Assembly (NCBI GenBank): GCA_025330725.1 | Contig: JAIWND010000038.1 | Location: 166,240-230,239, forward strand | Length of the DNA stretch: 64,000 nt | From: Chlamydoabsidia padenii | Taxonomy: Eukaryota > Mucoromycota > Mucoromycetes > Mucorales > Cunninghamellaceae | Direction: 5' to 3' | In this document: positions 45,627-59,884 of the stretch, piece after piece | Position numbering within the stretch: the first letter of the stretch is position 1 | Layout: the number at the start of each line of letters is the position of its first letter | Translations under genes and position numbers: made by a program | Notes under the pieces: model-generated | What the model was told of the DNA's origin: nothing | Database searches by the model: none | The model's input: the letters and a program-made list of their open reading frames with translations, nothing else

Positions 45627-46127
45627 GGGAGTTGCTAGACGCACGGAATTTTGGTGTTCGGCGTTTGAAAATGGTTTCCTTTCGTCTAGGAAAAAAAAAT
45701 TATTCGTCGCAAAGAAAAGGTAATAGTCATCGCGAGCCTGAACATATTGACACAAGAGACTTGGAGCTTGGCTTTTGCGGTGACTTTTTTGGGAAATATA
45801 CCATAGTGTCCACAATACCATTTTAATCATTACCATCTGTTGACAATTGAGCGAGAAGAGTCCTTTCCAAATTTTAGTAGAGAGAGGCGGGATCTGAAAA
45901 TGAGGTTTGGTTCCTCTTCGTACTCTTTTTTTTTTTTTTCTTACCAAGGACAGGTAAAAGTCATGGCAAGTCTGAACATACCGACACAAGGGTCTTGGAG
46001 CTTGGATTTGGCGGTAACTTATGTTGGAAATATGTTATAGTGTCCACATCGTCATTTTAATCATTAGCATCTGTTGATAATTGAGCGAATAGTGCTCTTC
46101 CAAAATTCCGTGCGCCTAGCATTTCCC
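45627..46127 (-). mobile_element. MITE tandem dimer, copies 4 and 5
   Basis: Two units lie head to tail on the minus strand: about 45627-45880 and 45880-46127. Only the outer ends have inverted repeats: TTGCTAGACGCACGGAATTT at 45632-45651 and CCGTGCGCCTAGCATTTCCC at 46108-46127. The inner junction carries GGCGGGATCTGAAAA at 45886-45900 next to AAATTTTAGTAG, the same end sequence as copy 3. TGGATG occurs immediately outside both ends, an imperfect target duplication. The dimer therefore seems to have moved as one unit. Confidence 0.7.
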
Positions 46128-46246
46128 TGGATGAATGGAAATCCTGTGAGCAGCGGTTGAATCCTTTTTTTTTTTCTAGGATAGAGAAAGGCTGGGTAGA
46201 GAGAGACTCCGTTATTCATACCAAAAACATGCCTACACTATAACAA

Positions 46247-46330
46247 CGCCCACTATAGCCCAATCATTAAAAGGCGTCCATCATAGCCCAACCATTAAAA
46301 GACGCTTGATAGTGCCCAAATGGACGCCAG
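46247..46330 (+). repeat. Three imperfect 28-bp tandem repeats
   Basis: Units start at 46247, 46275 and 46303, each beginning CGC or CGT. The first two share ATAGCCCAA(T/C)CATTAAAAG; the third is diverged. There are no spacers, so this is not a CRISPR array. A short minisatellite of unknown role. Confidence 0.65.
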
Positions 46331-46873
46331 TCGGCGGCCTCCGTTCGTTTATTATATATAATCAAAAGATAGTTTTATTTGTAATCAATTCTAAACTATG
46401 CACAACTAGAATGGGGTTTGAGTATGCGCAGCTGTCCTACGCCATTGATCGACTGATGTTTAAACACAGCTGCCAGAGTAAATGGATTTCAGGTACAGGT
46501 CTGAAACTTGAATCCGTCATAAAAAGTTTTATATTGGACAGGTCAATCATTCATTTCCATTTAACCTCCTCCCCGCTTCTATTGTTAACATATGAAGCAT
46601 CTTTTTATTTCATTCCATAAAAAATCGTAACTATTCTACTCTACATATTTAATAGGGATGGCGATAACTTGATGCCAATGGTATCTTCCAACTTGACACT
46701 AATCATTTGGTTCGATTTCTTCGTAGCAGTAGTGAGGATCAATATTGCCTTTGTGTAATATGCCAATTATGGCGTATAAGAATAAGCGAAAGAGGAGATA
46801 AAGATTATTTATAAAATAGAATAACGTGTGAGTACTTTTTTTTTTCCACATAACACAGCTTGATAATTACCTC
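46331..46873. other. Spacer with an unsupported short frame
   Basis: A plus-strand frame at 46306-46620 (104 codons) has no recognisable domain or helix pattern, and codon use does not look like the neighbours. AT-rich 3' DNA follows (46780-46830). I see no supported gene. Confidence 0.35.
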
Positions 46874-47430
46874 TTAGATAGTATAGTGATTAGTATCCCG
46901 GCCTGTCACTTGATAGTTACCATCCAAAAGAGATAAACTTGAAGGTACAATGTTATCCATAGCCATGTCTGTAATTTCATAAGCAATAGGATGCCAAAAG
47001 GTACACCTGAGCCCTTGTGATTTCTGCACCAAAGTTCCTTTGTACCAATCGATACATGCCAGCTGAGGTGGTGTTGCCATTATTGTCTGCAATAAACTGT
47101 CGCACTTCCATAGGAGTCTGTGGCCGCCAGTATATTCCACCTTGTTGAAAATGGAGGTAATGATTTCCTCAATGGTTGTCGCAAGAAAATCGTCGTCCAG
47201 ATAAATGTTGCCATCAAAGCAAATATCACTGCCTTCGTCAGGGCGATTAACGTAGGTGTCGTCAACTTCATCCAGAGTGATCATGAGGCCGTGCCTACGA
47301 GCAGTGGGAGTGGGCAAGCGGCAAGTTGAGCAAGTCTTTTAATCAGCTCGTCTACCGGCAAAACATGAGAGATCCTTGAAGTATTTGCAGTTGGAGTGCT
47401 TCTTTAAATCATTAGGAGATGGAGGTTGTT
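46874..47430 (-). pseudogene. Uncharacterised ORF interrupted by one stop
   Basis: Reading on the minus strand from about 47430, the frame gives PSPNDLKKHSNCKYFKDLSC, then a TAA near 47339-47341. It then continues in the same frame as KTCSTCRLPTPTARRHGLMI and on to 46874, about 165 codons. Cys/His spacing (HSNC, KTCSTC) near the N-terminus suggests a zinc-binding segment. The rest (DGNIYLDDDFLATTIEEIIT, RLLWKCDSLLQTIM) matches nothing I know. It could be a decayed accessory gene or the last exon of one, with the upstream part in an exon not identified. Confidence 0.4.
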
Positions 47431-47794
47431 CATAATATTAATCAATCAAAGATAAAAGAAGAGAAGAGAAGGGTAAACAAAAAAACCGGAATGATAATCT
47501 TCCTCCTTAGAAAAAATATTTAAATCCCGCATCCGTCCTCCGATTGCATGATCCCTGGATCTATAAAGACAATGACCCATGTTCCCGATAAAGACCCCCG
47601 ACACTTCTTTTCTATAGTCAAAGGGCTTTGGCGACTGTGTCTTTAGTGATGGTCGTATTTGTCTGGTTTATTGTTTTGTAAAGTATATACAGAATGCATG
47701 CATGAATGACAAAGAAAGAGAATGTATATATAGATAGATTATCTATAAAAGTATATATGTACAGAGGGGCAATCTAACCAAACTAATCTATGTT
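47431..47794. promoter_or_regulatory. Spacer with recurrent motif
   Basis: ATTTAAATCCCGC at 47518-47530, with TGCATGA at about 47546-47552. This is also the 3' flank of the kinase ending at 47795. No gene is supported. Confidence 0.4.
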
Positions 47795-48963
47795 TCAAAT
47801 GGACAAGGTGGAAAACCTGTTGAGGAAGAGGTGATGATCGGAGACAGTATCAATAGGCGAAAACAAGATCTGATCCGGATACTTTTCTTGTTGTATCTCT
47901 TCTTTTTCTTCTTCTCCGTAAAAAAAGAGTGGACGACCAGGTGTGGTAGGAGGTGAAGGCAAACCCACCGATTGTTGTTGATGCAAAGTATTGATCATCA
48001 TCAATGGTTGCTCAGTTGTGAAGAAGGCGGGACAGGTCATGATGGCAGATTCTAATGCGTCCAGTGACATGCGCTGTAAAGGGTCAATGCTCAGCATTTG
48101 TTTCAAGATAGCATGGAGCTCGACGGTCAAGGTTGGTAGCATGGTCATCAATAAAGAGGAATCCATCATATACATTCGAAAAGTAGGATCATGTACTGAT
48201 GCTCGATGCCAAGGATTACGCCCAGTGGTCAGATTGATTAAAATAATCCCCAATGACCAGATATCATTAGGGGCTGTTGCATAACCCAATCGCTGATCAT
48301 CCAAATCACCTTGGCATTCTTATCATCAATAACAAACAAAAAAAAAGATGAGTACACACATATTTACCTAGCCGAGGGGAGGGGGGTTAACTTACCTGGA
48401 GAAAAATAAAAAGTCGAGCCACAACCATAGTCTTTGGAAATAGGATCCGTTGTCGCCAAGCCAAAATCGCCTAATTTGACGGTCCAGCCTTTATCAAAGA
48501 CCAAAATGTTTTCACTTTTCAAATCCCGATGATAAACCCCATTCTGATGACAATGGCGGACGGCATCAATCAGTTGTAAAAACACATGTCGAATCATCAC
48601 AGGTTGATTGACATAGAGTTGATGTTCAGTAATGGCGGTAAAGAGATCACCCTCGGGTCCATATTCGAGCACGAGGTGGGTGGACAGGGCATCGTCTGTC
48701 GGGGTTCGAATTACTTTATGAAGGCGGATGATATGGGGGTGGGTCGAGGAGAGCCGTGCATGAAGACCAATCTCGGTACGCTGTAAGAGTCGTTGTTTGG
48801 CGTTCAGGCAGGGTGGGAGTGATTTGATGGCTATCCAGTTAGATGAGTGCAAGTCTTGAGCAAGATAGACATTTGCATAGGCACCTCTACCAAGTAGACG
48901 ATGGATTTGATATCGTCGGTGAATGATATCGCCGGCTAAAAGTAATTGTTGTTGCTGTGTCAT
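47795..48963 (-). CDS. Ser/Thr kinase, Ran1/Pat1-Vhs1-like
   Basis: Two or three exons: about 48397-48963, then 47795 to ~48318. Kinase motifs in order: LLGRGAYANVYLAQ (Gly loop), IAIKSL (Lys), YHRDLKSENILV (catalytic loop), KLGDFGLATTD, and YGCGSTFYFSPECQG, where the GCGS-x-x-[YF]xSPE form replaces the common GTPEYLAPE. This activation segment is characteristic of the fungal Ran1 family (S. pombe Ran1/Pat1, S. cerevisiae Vhs1/Sks1), which controls the switch between growth and mating or nutrient responses. PNDIWSLGIILINLTTGRNPW follows. The C-terminal ~80 residues are a Pro/Glu-rich tail. The start MTQQQQLLLAGDIIHRRYQI is the only Met before the kinase fold. Confidence 0.83.
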
Positions 48964-50492
48964 GAGGAAAAAAGTGGGTATATGAAGAAATAGGAAAAAG
49001 AAAAAGAGAACAAAGAAGAATAGAAAGGGTGGAAAAGGAGGAGGGCTATTTATTGATGCTGTTTTAGACCGCTTCCTCTAGAAGCCTTTATTGTTATCAT
49101 GCAAAAAAAGGGAACCTAAAAGTGATGTTTGTGTAACCTATGGCGGTATGGGTTTGGGAAAATAAAAGAAACTCTCTTTTTTCTCAGTGGTTGTTATACG
49201 AATCAAAATAAAGGTAGATGACTATTATCTCACTTTTTTGCATGATGAGATGCATATACTTGACCAAGTTATTGTAATTACTAACATGTATAAAACAAGA
49301 TTAATTGAACTTTTTTTTTATTTGAAGCCACACATGCTAATGATAGAGGGGTTTGCACCTAGTTCATGTTGGTGACACTTGAGTATCGATTGTCGGAGCA
49401 CCAACTCCACATGACAAGTTGCTTTTTTGCTCAACTCTTTTTTTGTTGGTGTTTATTTTCACACCCTAAAAAGCTATTCTCTAAATCATTTTGAAGAGAT
49501 AGGATATCTTTCAAAAGTAAATGTAAATCTTGGCCCGAGAACGTTTACCCATTTTCAAATAGGTAATCGGGATTTCAAAATGGCCGAAATCCATTGCTCC
49601 ACAAATTAGGTAAATGAGGTGGAGTACACCCACATGACGGTTAAACCAACGCGGTTCATTTGCAACTAGAGGTGAGGACAATAAAGTTATTTGAGTATAC
49701 CATGAAATCATCGGGGATATGATTTCATTCAGTAAGAGAATCTTGTACCAAGATCGATGATACAGATCGGATGCTTTATTCTTCGAAGCCAAAAGAACAA
49801 TTTTGAAAAAAAACATTGACATGAATCCCCCCAAAGCCTTTTGAAAAAGTATGCCATATGTATATCATATACACCTTGTTTTTTGGCGGAGATACGGCTT
49901 TCCATTCCATTTACCCGACCGAAACAAAGAGAGTCCAGAAAAGAGGAGTCTCGGCGTAAATGTATTAGCTAGCCATTAGTAAGCTACTGCTAGACTGGCT
50001 TTTTTTGACATTACCCGTGCATTCTTTCTTACCTGACACAGAAGATGTGTGTTGGGATTCAAATAATTAGGTCGCAGTACCAAGATAAGAAGAAAACAAT
50101 AGGCTGTATGGTTCTTCCATCCCTTGACAGAGACAGCTCGAACATTTTAAAATACCTATCATAGATACGAGTCATAGGCGGAATTATGTTTTAAGCATTG
50201 CCGTCGATCTGGTCGACGAAAATCTCCTCTCCACTCAATTAATCACGCTAATAACTCTAGTGCAATATGATGCATTTTGCATTAATTTAAAAAAGGCCAA
50301 ATGATTAATATCTATTGTTGCGATGAGCCACACTAATTACGATAATGATTTTCGAATTCTGGACCTGCTTGTCCATCTCGTGGTTCTTTTTTTCAGGAAC
50401 CGGTGTCGGAATTTAAAATTTAAGAACCGTGCTGAAGCGGTCGACAGAGGGCTTTTACCATTCTCTCTCTCTTCTCGACTAATAATCCTTTG
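48964..50492. other. Long spacer, one motif copy
   Basis: About 1.5 kb with no supported gene. ATCGGGATTTCAAAA at 49566-49580 is a motif copy far from any start. The minus-strand frame at 49511-49834 is not recognisable. The last 40 bp form a CT-rich leader of the antiporter gene (50461-50480). Confidence 0.4.
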
Positions 50493-52746
50493 ATGCAACT
50501 ACTTTTGTCCTCTTTAATACTATACCTATTACTTTTATTTACCCATGTTATAACCGTCTTATCCGATCCCTTATCATCAACGGTAAAAAGAAAGAAAAAG
50601 TGAAGGGGATCCGCCATTCCAGATGAGAAAAAAAAAAAAAAAAAAAAAAAGACTGACCCATTTATCTTTAGATCCAATCATTTGTACCTCAAAATGCATC
50701 TGCACTTTATGCTCTTTTACAAAAAGGTCAGATACATCGACAAGAACTGATCCAAAAAAAAGAACAACTTTACAATCATTTACAACAAGTACAGGATCTC
50801 GATACTACGCATTTGTATCAACTAGTCGGCGTACAATTAGATGATTTTGTGGCGTTTGAATCTCTTGTATTTGGAATGCTGGGGGTATATACCAACACTG
50901 TCGACGATAACCCACAACACTGGTACGATTACCGCTCACCCGCCTTACGACTGACCCACGATTTCCAAATGGCCATTAAAGCATCGCACGACAAGACAAG
51001 ATCAACACCTTGGACTCAACTTGAAGCATGGGCGAATACGACCTATGCACCCCATCATCAACATGAATCAAACGAAGACAACCAACAAGGAGAATCTATA
51101 AAGGCTATTCTACACGCCATGTTGCAAGAAGTCAGCGATACTGCCGATCAATTGGAGAAGGATATGCATCAACATAATATTCAATTCACCAGTGGTCATT
51201 TAGAAACGGTGTTTAAAATCGACGATCAACAGCAAGAACAACAACAGCAACAGCAGCAATCAGCATCTTTAGAAGAAGGTGATGATATTCCGTCGATTGT
51301 CACTTTGATTGATCAGGATCGAAATGAATACATCATGACTCGGCCATCGGACACAACAGTGATTTATGAAGATATGCAATTCTTACATGATGTTATCTTG
51401 ATTTTGGTCATTTCCTTTGTCTTTGGTCTGCTCTTCTCTTTTGCGGGATTACCAGGTAACGGTTTAGAAAAGGGACAGGAACTTTATTGGTATTCATCCT
51501 ATTCTATTTTGTCAAATAGCATTCTTTGGATATATTTTGGCGGGTATTCTGACAGGTCCATCTGGCTATGACATGATTAAGGTAAAGTACTGGACAAGAG
51601 GGGGGGGGAAAGGAGGCAATCACCATCTAATATAAATCCATTTAGGAACTGATTCAAACGGAAACATTGGCACAATTAGGGGTGGTACTGATAGTGTTTG
51701 TCCTAGGATTGGAATGCTCATTGGAAAAACTACGATCAATGTGGCGGGTAGCTCTCGGCGGAGTAACGATGATTCTCCTTCTCACTATTTTCTTCTTCAT
51801 CATGATGGGACTCTTGCTGGGTACGACGATCAAGGAAGCGGTATTTGTCGGGGCATGTGTCAGCCTGAGCTCGACAGCGGTGGTGGTCAAGGTGATCCCC
51901 GTCGAACAATTGGGCGAACATCTCTATGGGCTATTGGTGATGCAAGATGTCCTGCTTGGTTTTATGTTGGCGCTGGTACCTGCCTTGGGGAAATCTGGAC
52001 TACAAGTCGTGGCCAAGGCGATTCTCCATGTGTGTATCTCCTTTGTGGTGTTTGCTGTACTGTGTGTGGGTCTGATGCGGGCGGTAGCTGCTGCACCCCG
52101 ATGGGTCCGTCGCCTGGTACCTCCTCGTTTGCTTGGCACCTTGATAAATAACCTGACACAATACCATCATGAACTGGTATTATTAGGCTCGTTGGCGGTT
52201 TGTTTGATCTTGTCGGTGGTGTCTGAACAACTCGGTCTGGGGATGGAATTGGGGTGTTTTGCCGCCGGTGTGGTGATTCGATCCATCTCGGCTGAAAGTC
52301 ACGTTCTGCTGTCGGTAATTGCTCCTGTGCGGGATCTCTTTTCATGTCTCTTTTTTGCTTCCATTGGACTTCATATCTACCCATCCTTCTTGGCGTCCGA
52401 ATTGATGTTGCTCTTGGTGCTCACTACCATGGTGATGGGATTCAAGTATGTGGTCACCACCAGTGTGTTGTATTCCATGAAGACATTTGATCTACGCACT
52501 TGCTCCAGTATGTCCGTCGCCCTTGCTCAAATCTCGGAATTCGTGTTTGTTTTGGCTTCACGTGCGAAACAGTTGCAAATCATCTCTCGAGAAGTCTATT
52601 ATCTTTTGCTGGCTATTACTGCATTGACCTTGATGGCTACTCCTGTATTGTGGAAACTGACCCATGATCCACCACAGCAGCAGCATCATCACCATCAGCT
52701 GTATCATGTCGACGAAGGGACCAATGATTCGGATAAATTTGCATAG
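50493..52746 (+). CDS. CPA2 cation/proton antiporter with luminal N-domain (TMCO3-like)
   Basis: Start MQLLLSSLILYLLLLFTHVITVLSDP at 50493 is a clear signal peptide. The exon ends at ACG/GTAAAA (~50583) and resumes at ATCCAATCA (50672). A coiled, Gln/His-rich luminal domain of about 270 residues follows. The antiporter begins with FLHDVILILVISFVFGLLFSFAGLP, then (across an intron at ~51456-51520) FFGYILAGILTGPSGYDMIK, ELIQTETLAQLGVVLIVFVLGLE and KEAVFVGACVSLSSTAVVVKVI. The latter is the CPA2 helix with the conserved SxTAVV. The end is LTLMATPVLWKLTHD. The last exon (51646-52746) is uninterrupted for 1.1 kb. Signal peptide, luminal domain and CPA2 core match the KefB/TMCO3 type. It exchanges K+ or Na+ for protons, probably in an internal membrane. 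Confidence 0.86.
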
Positions 52747-53728
52747 TTGGTTTGTAGATAGATAAATATAGATTACATATAAATAGATTATTGATTTGAA
52801 ATAAAAATGTGGTGTATGGTTTACTTCAAGTTGATTGGATTAGCAATGCTAGGCACACGGAATGTGCGCGCGGAATTTTAAAAGAACACTACTTACTCAA
52901 TGGTGAACAGATGCCAATGATTGAAGTAGCGATGTGGATAATATGGCATATTTCCGACATACTTTACCACAAAATTCCGGCACCAAGACCCTTGTGTCAG
53001 TCATTCCAAGCTTGCGATGACTTTTACTTGTCCTCTACGACGAAGATTAGTTTATTTTTTCCAAACAGAAGGAAACTTCATTTTTGACTGGTGAAGTATC
53101 AACTTTTCTTTATACGATGGCCAACCTTAAACTTGAAGTGTAAAACGATGAAATGGAGTTCTGCCATGGTCTTCCTACTCTACGGCCAACACATACTCCC
53201 CTCAGCTGGTCTAAACTCTACGCTCCCGAATTGGCCTGAAATTTACGGCCAACATACGTCCCCCAGCAAGTCGAAGTCTATTATTTGAAAATCCGATTCT
53301 GCGTGAATTTCTCGTTTGGGCAAATTGCCTTTCATGTTCAGGGGTAGCCTGCACGACGAGCAGCTCACGTTTGAAAAAAAAAATCCAAAATCTTTTTACT
53401 ATTATATGGTTTCCGCTGGGGATGCTCTACAATGCCACATGAGTGTGGACCCTGCATCTTGATATTCAAATGCCGCTTCAGCCCTGAATCCCAATCCGGG
53501 GTTGGAGGTCGCTCTCAGATAAAGCTTGTAATCGAGTACATGGATTGGTGACCAATGTTTCGGTTGTTGGGATCTGGTTTGAGCATTCGAAAAAAAAAAA
53601 AAAAAAAAAATGCCAATCATACAAATAGGATAGCTTTATTATGCCAGATGTGGTTTGATCTAAAAAGAGAAAGTACACTTTTATGCATGAACTATTATGC
53701 ATAAACAAAAGAATTTAAAACAAGGTAC
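52747..53728. other. Spacer with MITE copy 6
   Basis: A left-end MITE copy spans about 52840-53090: inverted end GCAATGCTAGGCACACGG at 52843-52860, interior AACAGATGCCAATGATTGAA, CTTGTGTCAGTCATTCCAAG. The right end is lost after CTTCATTTTTGACTGG. Near 53110-53280 are two imperfect copies of a segment containing CTACGGCCAACA. A T/A run lies at ~53590-53610. No gene is supported. Confidence 0.55.
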
Positions 53729-55182
53729 CTAATCCATTAAACCACTAGCATGTCGTAACCGTTCACCGTATACTTTGAGGATGAGCAAAAGAAAGATAGC
53801 AGCCCAAGCAAGAGCGGCAAGAAAGACAGTGGTATAACCTGGCACAATGGCGACAACCATAGAATTCACCGATAATGCTAGCACAAAAGCAATGACCATG
53901 CGGACAAGTTTAGCAGCGGCACTGACGGAAGCGCCAATGCTTGGGGTAGCATCAACAAGATAAGCAGAGGTACTGGCCATCACTTGAGTCATTCCAAAAT
54001 TGAAGCAGCCAAATCCAACAATGCTTGCCCATACCGATTGATTGAATTCAGTCATCCAGCCAAACAAGAGTAATCCGAATGGTATAAAGAGCAACATGGC
54101 GGCCCAGATATTCAATGTCAATCGATCTTTCACCATGGCTCGGCCTCGCTGTTTACGGGCTCGGATCAACAGTAGATCAGATAGATGGCCGTCCACTATA
54201 GAACCCATCAGACTACCAATCCCCGCACCTATATATGATAAACCTATGGCATGGAAATTAAGCTTGGAGTGTAAAGAGAGAGCATATATATATACCTATT
54301 TTCCACGAGTTAAAGCCATACTTCTCTTCATAAAGTGGAGGAATGATGGTTTCCACAGCAAACACGGATCCAAAAGCAATACCACCTCCTAGTGACGCTA
54401 ATAAAACAAACAGGTGACGAAGTAAAAGGAAGGGTGGCAAAGGATTCATGCGAGGTGTTTCTTTCTTTTCCTCCTCGGTCGGGTTTTCCGTTTTCAAACT
54501 CGGAAGAGTCAAGTCCGCTCGATACATTTCGGGCAACAAGAAGAATAGAATCAAAGCGATACTACCACCCATAACCAGACAAAACCAAAAAGTAGTCCGC
54601 CATCCTTCGTCGCTCATAATCAGTACCCCACCAATGATCGGGCCTATTAAGGCCCCTGCAAAGACACCAAAAAAGTACTTTGCAAACGCTGTTCCTCGTT
54701 GTTCTAATCGGTAACAATCCTATCATGTAAGATAACAAGTCAATTTTCAAGACAAGGATGGGAAAAAGAAAATAGAATTACAGTTATTATACCCGCACCG
54801 ACACTTTGACTACATGAGGATCCAAAGGATTGAACACAACGTAGGACGACAAGACCCCAAATATTAATGATGAGAACCGAACCGAGTGATGCCACAGCAA
54901 AGATTAGCATGAATATAATCATGAGGCATCGTCGGACATGGTAATGGTCTGAAATGGAAGCCCATATTACAGGTGCAATACCCATGAATAAAATAAATAG
55001 GGCTGTTGTCAGAGTCGTGGCAATCGGTGGTGCGTTCAAATCAGCACTAATTATCGGTAATCTTTAAAGGGGGATTAGATGTCGTCTTTTTTCTTTGTCT
55101 TTTTACCTGGAAAATAAATGGTACGTGAGAATCCTGGTATACAGGCACACAAGGCAAGTAGAGCGACAACCATATTTTTCAT
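53729..55182 (-). CDS. MFS transporter, DHA1/QDR-like
   Basis: A twelve-helix drug:proton-antiporter-type carrier. Helix 1 is in MKNMVVALLALCACIPGFSR, starting at 55182. Then LPIISADLN and APPIATTLTTALFILFMGIAPVIWASISDHYHVRRCLMI (the MFS loop 2-3 motif) follow. The next exon holds VLRCVQSFGSSCSQSVGAGIITDCYRLEQRGTAFAKYFFG, then LIGPIIGGVLIMSDEGWRTTFWF, a charged central loop and the second half ending YGERLRHASGLMD. The order D-x-x-R-x-E-R-G-x-A is typical of fungal DHA1 (Qdr/Dtr-type) exporters. About five exons. An upstream ATG at about 55259 in a good context opens a different frame that stops after 16 codons (MDTVSEIEDSISTTSK), so either it is a uORF or a single-base change has altered the true N-terminus. 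Confidence 0.8.
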
Positions 55183-55868
55183 TCGATCCGAAAATAATCG
55201 AGGATCGTCATTTACTGGTGGTCGAAATGCTATCCTCGATTTCAGATACCGTATCCATGGTGATGATGATGTCTTTTCTTGTTGATCAATTGCAGTTAAT
55301 GAAAAAAGATCTAAAAGTTTTGCTTTTTTTTTTTATACCCTTTTATACTATTGTGTCAAAGGGTCTGAATGAACGACAAGGCCTGAATGAACGACAGGGC
55401 CTGATTGGTATCTGATGGATATGCATTGACCTTATCATCCATACTGGTCTCCTTTTTGTAATGCATATTCCCAGGTGAGACTCAACTCTTGTTTATGTCT
55501 AGTCAAAAGGGTAACAGTCTATTGAGGTTGAGAGTCAAACAAATAAAAAACAAAAATCCTGGTGTGAATGATCTCAAACAAGTCTCACACTCTCCTCCCT
55601 CCCCCACCTTATTGATCATGACGACGGTGTTCAAGCCAATGTAATTATAACCCAGTGTTGCCCCAAACTCATCAAAGCGATGCCAAAGAAAAAGAAAGAT
55701 TCCCAATACATACATATGCAGAATGGACATTTTCAAATTCCGGTCGTGGCTGGAGCATGTTTCCCGTTTTAATTCAAAATCCGCTTCCCCGCTTCTGCTT
55801 ATTTTTTTCTTTCAGGTTTTTTTTTTTTTTTATTGTTCCAGCTCTTTCTGACAAATCCATTCACACTA
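55183..55868. promoter_or_regulatory. Divergent promoter, MFS / GPN1
   Basis: On the minus strand two overlapping TATA-like boxes (TATAAAAGGGTATAAAA) lie at 55331-55347, about 150 bp upstream of the transporter ATG. An 18-bp tandem duplication (TGAATGAACGAC...) lies at ~55369-55404. On the GPN1 side, TTTTCAAATTCCGGTC at 55730-55745 is a recurrent-motif variant ~125-140 bp upstream of the ATG. A T-rich leader precedes GPN1. Confidence 0.55.
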
Positions 55869-57396
55869 ATGACAGATACCGCTTCCACACCCACCAAACA
55901 ACCACCTGCTATTTTATGTATTGGTATGGCAGGTTCTGGTAAAACCACTTTTATGCAGGTAATCACACACTCGTTATGAAAAGAAAAAAGATTTGTATCA
56001 CTCACTGATGTTGTATAGCGTATCAATGCCCATCTCCATAGTCAAAAGACACCTCCTTATGTATTGAATCTGGATCCAGCAGTAGGCACTTTACCCTTCA
56101 CGGCCAACATTGATATTCGTGATACAGTGAACTACAAAGAAGTCATGAAACAGTAAGTTCTCATAATGAAAAAAAGAATTAATGATCACCAACTGTCTTC
56201 TCTCTTTTTTATTGTGTAGATATAACTTGGGACCTAACGGTGGTATCTTGACCAGTTTGAATCTGTTTACCACCAAATTCGATCAAGTCCTCAACTTTAT
56301 TGCCAAACGTGCTGACAATGTCAGGTAAGAAAAAGAAAAAAAGTCTCTTGAAACGATACCTATCATTCTAAACTCTGCCCCCCCCCCTCTAGTCATATTT
56401 TGGTGGACACACCTGGTCAAATCGAAATCTTTACTTGGTCAGCATCAGGAGCGATTATTACCGACACCTTGGCCGCGACCTACCCTACAGTGATTGCCTA
56501 TATTATCGACACACCACGCACCACAGCACCTGCCACGTTTATGAGCAACATGTTATACGCCTGTAGTATCCTATACAAAACCAAACTGCCTTTTATTCTC
56601 GTATTCAACAAGACAGATGTGGTATCGCATGACTTTGCTGTGGAATGGATGACGGATTTCGAAAAATTCCAGGATGCGCTTCGTCGGGATACTTCGTATA
56701 TGAGTAGTCTGATGAACTCGATGTCTTTGGTATTGGATGAATTCTATCAACATCTCAAGGTGGTTGGGGTCTCGGCGGTGACTGGTCAAGGCGTGGATGA
56801 TTTCTTCAAGGCGGTGGATGAAGCGGCAGTGGAATATGAAAAGTAAGAGAAAAAAGAAACCGGTGGAATGAAGAAGAAACTAATTGATGGGATGTCATAG
56901 GGAATACAAGCCGGAAATCGAAAGAATGATTCGTATCAAGGTAAAGAATAGATTTGGAAATGTGGTCTTTTTTAACTTGTAGTTTATGATAATTAGATGG
57001 AAAAAGAAGAAAAGGACCGACAAGAACAATTGAATCGATTGATGAAGGATGTGGCAGTGTCAAAAGGAACAGAAGTGTCTCTTGAAAAAGGCGAACGTAA
57101 GTAGAAGGATGGAAATGCATACAATTGGATGCTTAATCTCTCTCTTTTTTTTTTTTAGGTCCTATAGAAGATGAAACCTGGGATGAAGAAGACGAAGAAG
57201 AAGAAGACGATGATGATGATGATGATAGTGAAGGTAAGACTATAGGAATCGATCTGAATAAACTGATATTTAACTCTTGATTTCGATAGATGAAAATCCT
57301 TTGCCTAGTGCGTCCCGATTCCCACCCTCACTCTCTCAACAACAAAACGATGCCAAATTCAAATCTTGGCTACAACAAGCTAACAATGGTCAATAA
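55869..57396 (+). CDS. GPN1: GPN-loop GTPase 1 (Npa3/XAB1)
   Basis: A cytosolic GTPase that assembles and imports RNA polymerase II. About eight exons with short introns. The P-loop [12 protein letters not shown] is split by the first intron just after MQ (55955). [30 protein letters not shown] and [16 protein letters not shown] follow; GPN (in LGPNGG) is the family-defining insertion. [19 protein letters not shown] is the G3 motif (DTPGQ), and LVFNKTDVV is the G4 motif (NKxD). The C-terminus is a basic/acidic coil ([18 protein letters not shown], then an Asp/Glu run of ~15) and ends WLQQANNGQ, as in Npa3. The N-terminal tag [16 protein letters not shown] precedes the GTPase fold. The two GPN1-type signatures rule out GPN2 and GPN3. 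Confidence 0.93.
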
Positions 57397-57587
57397 TATA
57401 GTCTTCAACAAAGTAAAATAGAGAAAGACCGTTTTTTTTTTTTTACATAACAAAATAAAAACCCCCAGCATAAAGCATCCTACCCTGCGATTTATTATTA
57501 TTATTATTATTATTATGTATTAGAATGTATTCAATTAAAAACATGGGGGGGGTATCATCTAACGACTAATTATGATTGTGTGTGGCA

Positions 57588-59884
<2,297 letters not shown>

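Noticed and set aside
46247..46330. Regular short repeats, considered as a CRISPR-like array
   Set aside because: Units are directly adjacent with no unique spacers and are imperfect; a minisatellite in a eukaryotic genome.
48516..48530. TTTTCAAATCCCGAT, a match to the recurrent motif
   Set aside because: It lies within the kinase exon and encodes HRDLKSEN; the resemblance follows from the conserved RDLK codons (CGGGATTTGAAA). The match at about 58604-58618 in the PX kinase has the same cause.
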